Notes under the pieces: generated by a model
What the model saw: the letters and a program-made list of their open reading frames with translations, nothing else
The model's database searches: none
Told to the model about the DNA's origin: nothing
Made by a program: the position numbers and the translations under genes
Shown here: positions 62,910 through 64,000 of the stretch, piece by piece
Layout of the letters: the number at the start of each line of letters is the position of its first letter
Numbering within the stretch: the stretch's first letter is position 1
Assembly (NCBI RefSeq): GCF_024808665.1
Contig: NZ_JANUBZ010000002.1
Span: 626,017 to 690,016 of the forward strand
From: Mucilaginibacter empetricola
GTDB lineage: Bacteria > Bacteroidota > Bacteroidia > Sphingobacteriales > Sphingobacteriaceae
Reading direction: 5' to 3'
Length of the DNA stretch: 64,000 nt

Positions 62910-64000
62910 ATGAGAAAACTTTACCCGGGTTTTAAAATTATTGTTTTAACCGCTGTTATTTGTGTTCTAAATAGAAATTGTTTTGGACAGAATTATGGTC
63001 TGGGTTTTTCAAGCCATGAAGTTTTTCAGGATAAACGTACTTCACTTAATCTGTGTTCTGATAAAAGCCTTTGCCTTAACGGCAATTTTGACCTTTCTTT
63101 TGATCTTTCTTTTTTGCCTTCCCGCGCTACTTATTTTGGTTACATCGTACGCATAATTGATGATGATGACCGTAATATCGATTTGACTTATAGCGCAGAG
63201 GATTCAAAAAACCATTTTAATCTTATTGCAGGTGATAAGCTAACCAATATAAAATTCAACATCCCTTTAAATAGATTGTTTAACCAATGGAACAAACTGA
63301 CGATATTGTTTGACGTTGAAAAGGATCAGCTGGTGTTTTCAAACGGATCGGATACTTTCGTTGAAAAAGGGCTGCATTTAAAAAAGAACGATTGTTACCG
63401 TATATTTTTTGGTACCAATAATTATAAACAATTTGAAACAAATGATATCCCGCCTATAAAGCTTCGTAATATCAGTATCTCACAAAAAAATGTTTTAAAA
63501 TATAGCTGGCCGTTAAACGAGGGCATGGGAACTGTAGTACATGAAGTTGTTGCTCAGCAAAATGGTTCTATAACCAATCCATTGTGGATATCAGAAATGC
63601 ACCACAACTGGCAAAAAACAAAAGATATTACAGTAGAAGGCATTGCCAGTACTGCATTCGACCAAAAAAATGAAATATTGTACCTGGTTGGTAAAGATTC
63701 GGTTTACAGTTATTCTGTTAATAGTTCGGCAATGACCAGCAGCCCGAATACCATAAAGCCAAATCTTAACCAGGGTAATCAATCGGTGTATAATCCGTAT
63801 AATAATGGTTTGTACAATTTTTTTCCTGATCAGGAAACAGTATCCAGGTACAGTTTTGAAAACAAAAGCTGGGATAAGAAATTTACACCTAACGTGGTAA
63901 CGGATTTCTGGCACGTCAACAAAATGATTTCAGGTATTGATACATCTTTATACCTGTTTGGGGGATATGGTCATTTGCAATATAAAAATACAATACAGCA
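62910..64000 (+). CDS. Large exported protein, N-terminal part (runs off right edge): LamG-like domain plus propeller-like repeats
   Basis: An open frame of 363 codons runs from the ATG at 62910 to the window end with no stop. A signal peptide (about 1-26, 'GFKIIVLTAVICVLNRNCFGQ') is followed by a concanavalin/LamG-like beta-sandwich (about 30-195; 'GNFDLSFDLSFLPSRATYFGYIVRI', 'NQWNKLTILFDVEKDQLVFS', 'KLRNISISQ'), then short repeats with 'LYLVGKDSVYSYS', 'VYNPYNNGLYNFFP' and 'LYLFGGYGHLQYKN' that suggest a kelch-type propeller. Sensors with this layout exist in Bacteroidota, but the C-terminus that would decide between receptor, enzyme and regulator is not visible. Confidence 0.7.
   Translation, partial: MRKLYPGFKIIVLTAVICVLNRNCFGQNYGLGFSSHEVFQDKRTSLNLCSDKSLCLNGNFDLSFDLSFLPSRATYFGYIVRIIDDDDRNIDLTYSAEDSKNHFNLIAGDKLTNIKFNIPLNRLFNQWNKLTILFDVEKDQLVFSNGSDTFVEKGLHLKKNDCYRIFFGTNNYKQFETNDIPPIKLRNISISQKNVLKYSWPLNEGMGTVVHEVVAQQNGSITNPLWISEMHHNWQKTKDITVEGIASTAFDQKNEILYLVGKDSVYSYSVNSSAMTSSPNTIKPNLNQGNQSVYNPYNNGLYNFFPDQETVSRYSFENKSWDKKFTPNVVTDFWHVNKMISGIDTSLYLFGGYGHLQYKNTIQ

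Noticed and set aside
1..64000. tRNA, rRNA, CRISPR array, insertion sequence or phage genes
   Set aside because: No cloverleaf-like sequence, regular spacer-repeat pattern, transposase motif or terminal repeat was noticed on reading the window. A dedicated search was not possible.

Overview
The window comes from a Bacteroidota chromosome, most likely of the Sphingobacteriaceae (a Mucilaginibacter- or Pedobacter-like soil saprophyte). The evidence is two SusC/SusD pairs, a hybrid two-component sensor, type IX secretion/gliding genes (gldK, gldN, gldL, gldM), many exported glycoside hydrolases with lipoprotein or Sec signals, and AT-rich intergenic DNA without strong Shine-Dalgarno sequences. 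The genus is inferred from gene content only. No rRNA, tRNA, CRISPR array or insertion sequence was seen.

Region 1 (1-31.3 kb) is a polysaccharide utilisation locus. It has the tail of a ricin-B lectin protein, a GH31, a hybrid two-component sensor (HTCS), SusC/SusD/surface glycan-binding protein, a GH51/GH39-like lipoprotein, a GH2, a GH97 pseudogene, a second SusC/SusD pair, an AraC regulator, a zinc alcohol dehydrogenase, and a leftward GH39-GH43 pair. The set fits hemicellulose such as xyloglucan or arabinoxylan side chains, but no endo-acting backbone enzyme is visible. Three promoters share a 14-bp motif (AACATTTGGTCTAT), the best candidate HTCS operator. A LacI-type palindrome (CAATCGATTG) recurs at two of these promoters and at a third site near 62.7 kb.

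Region 2 (31.8-34.4 kb) holds an AraC regulator, a glyoxalase-like protein, a DUF1801/YdeI-like protein and a small zinc-ribbon protein. Region 3 (34.4-39.6 kb, leftward) is a gld operon in the order K-N-(beta-barrel)-L-M instead of the usual K-L-M-N.

Region 4 (39.6-51.9 kb) is the most unusual part. A LytS/LytT-type two-component system is followed by a receiver-only protein, a PqqD-like protein, an ATP-grasp enzyme, a PLP-dependent DAP/ornithine-decarboxylase-like enzyme, a urea-transporter/M23-peptidase fusion, a TPR/beta-barrel outer-membrane protein and a TPR protein, closely packed and often overlapping. Then come a PepSY-like lipoprotein, an intradiol-dioxygenase-like lipoprotein and a small unknown protein. 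I find four matching LytTR-type direct-repeat sites (half-sites 21 bp apart), one in each major intergenic region of this block. This suggests one regulon controlling a small-molecule or peptide modification and export system that I do not recognise.

Region 5 (52-64 kb) is a second carbohydrate island without SusC/D in view: GH43, an SGNH/alpha-beta hydrolase fusion, a DUF5703-type glycosidase-like protein, an exported protein of unknown function, GH3, a GH71/99-like protein, and a large exported protein that runs off the right edge.
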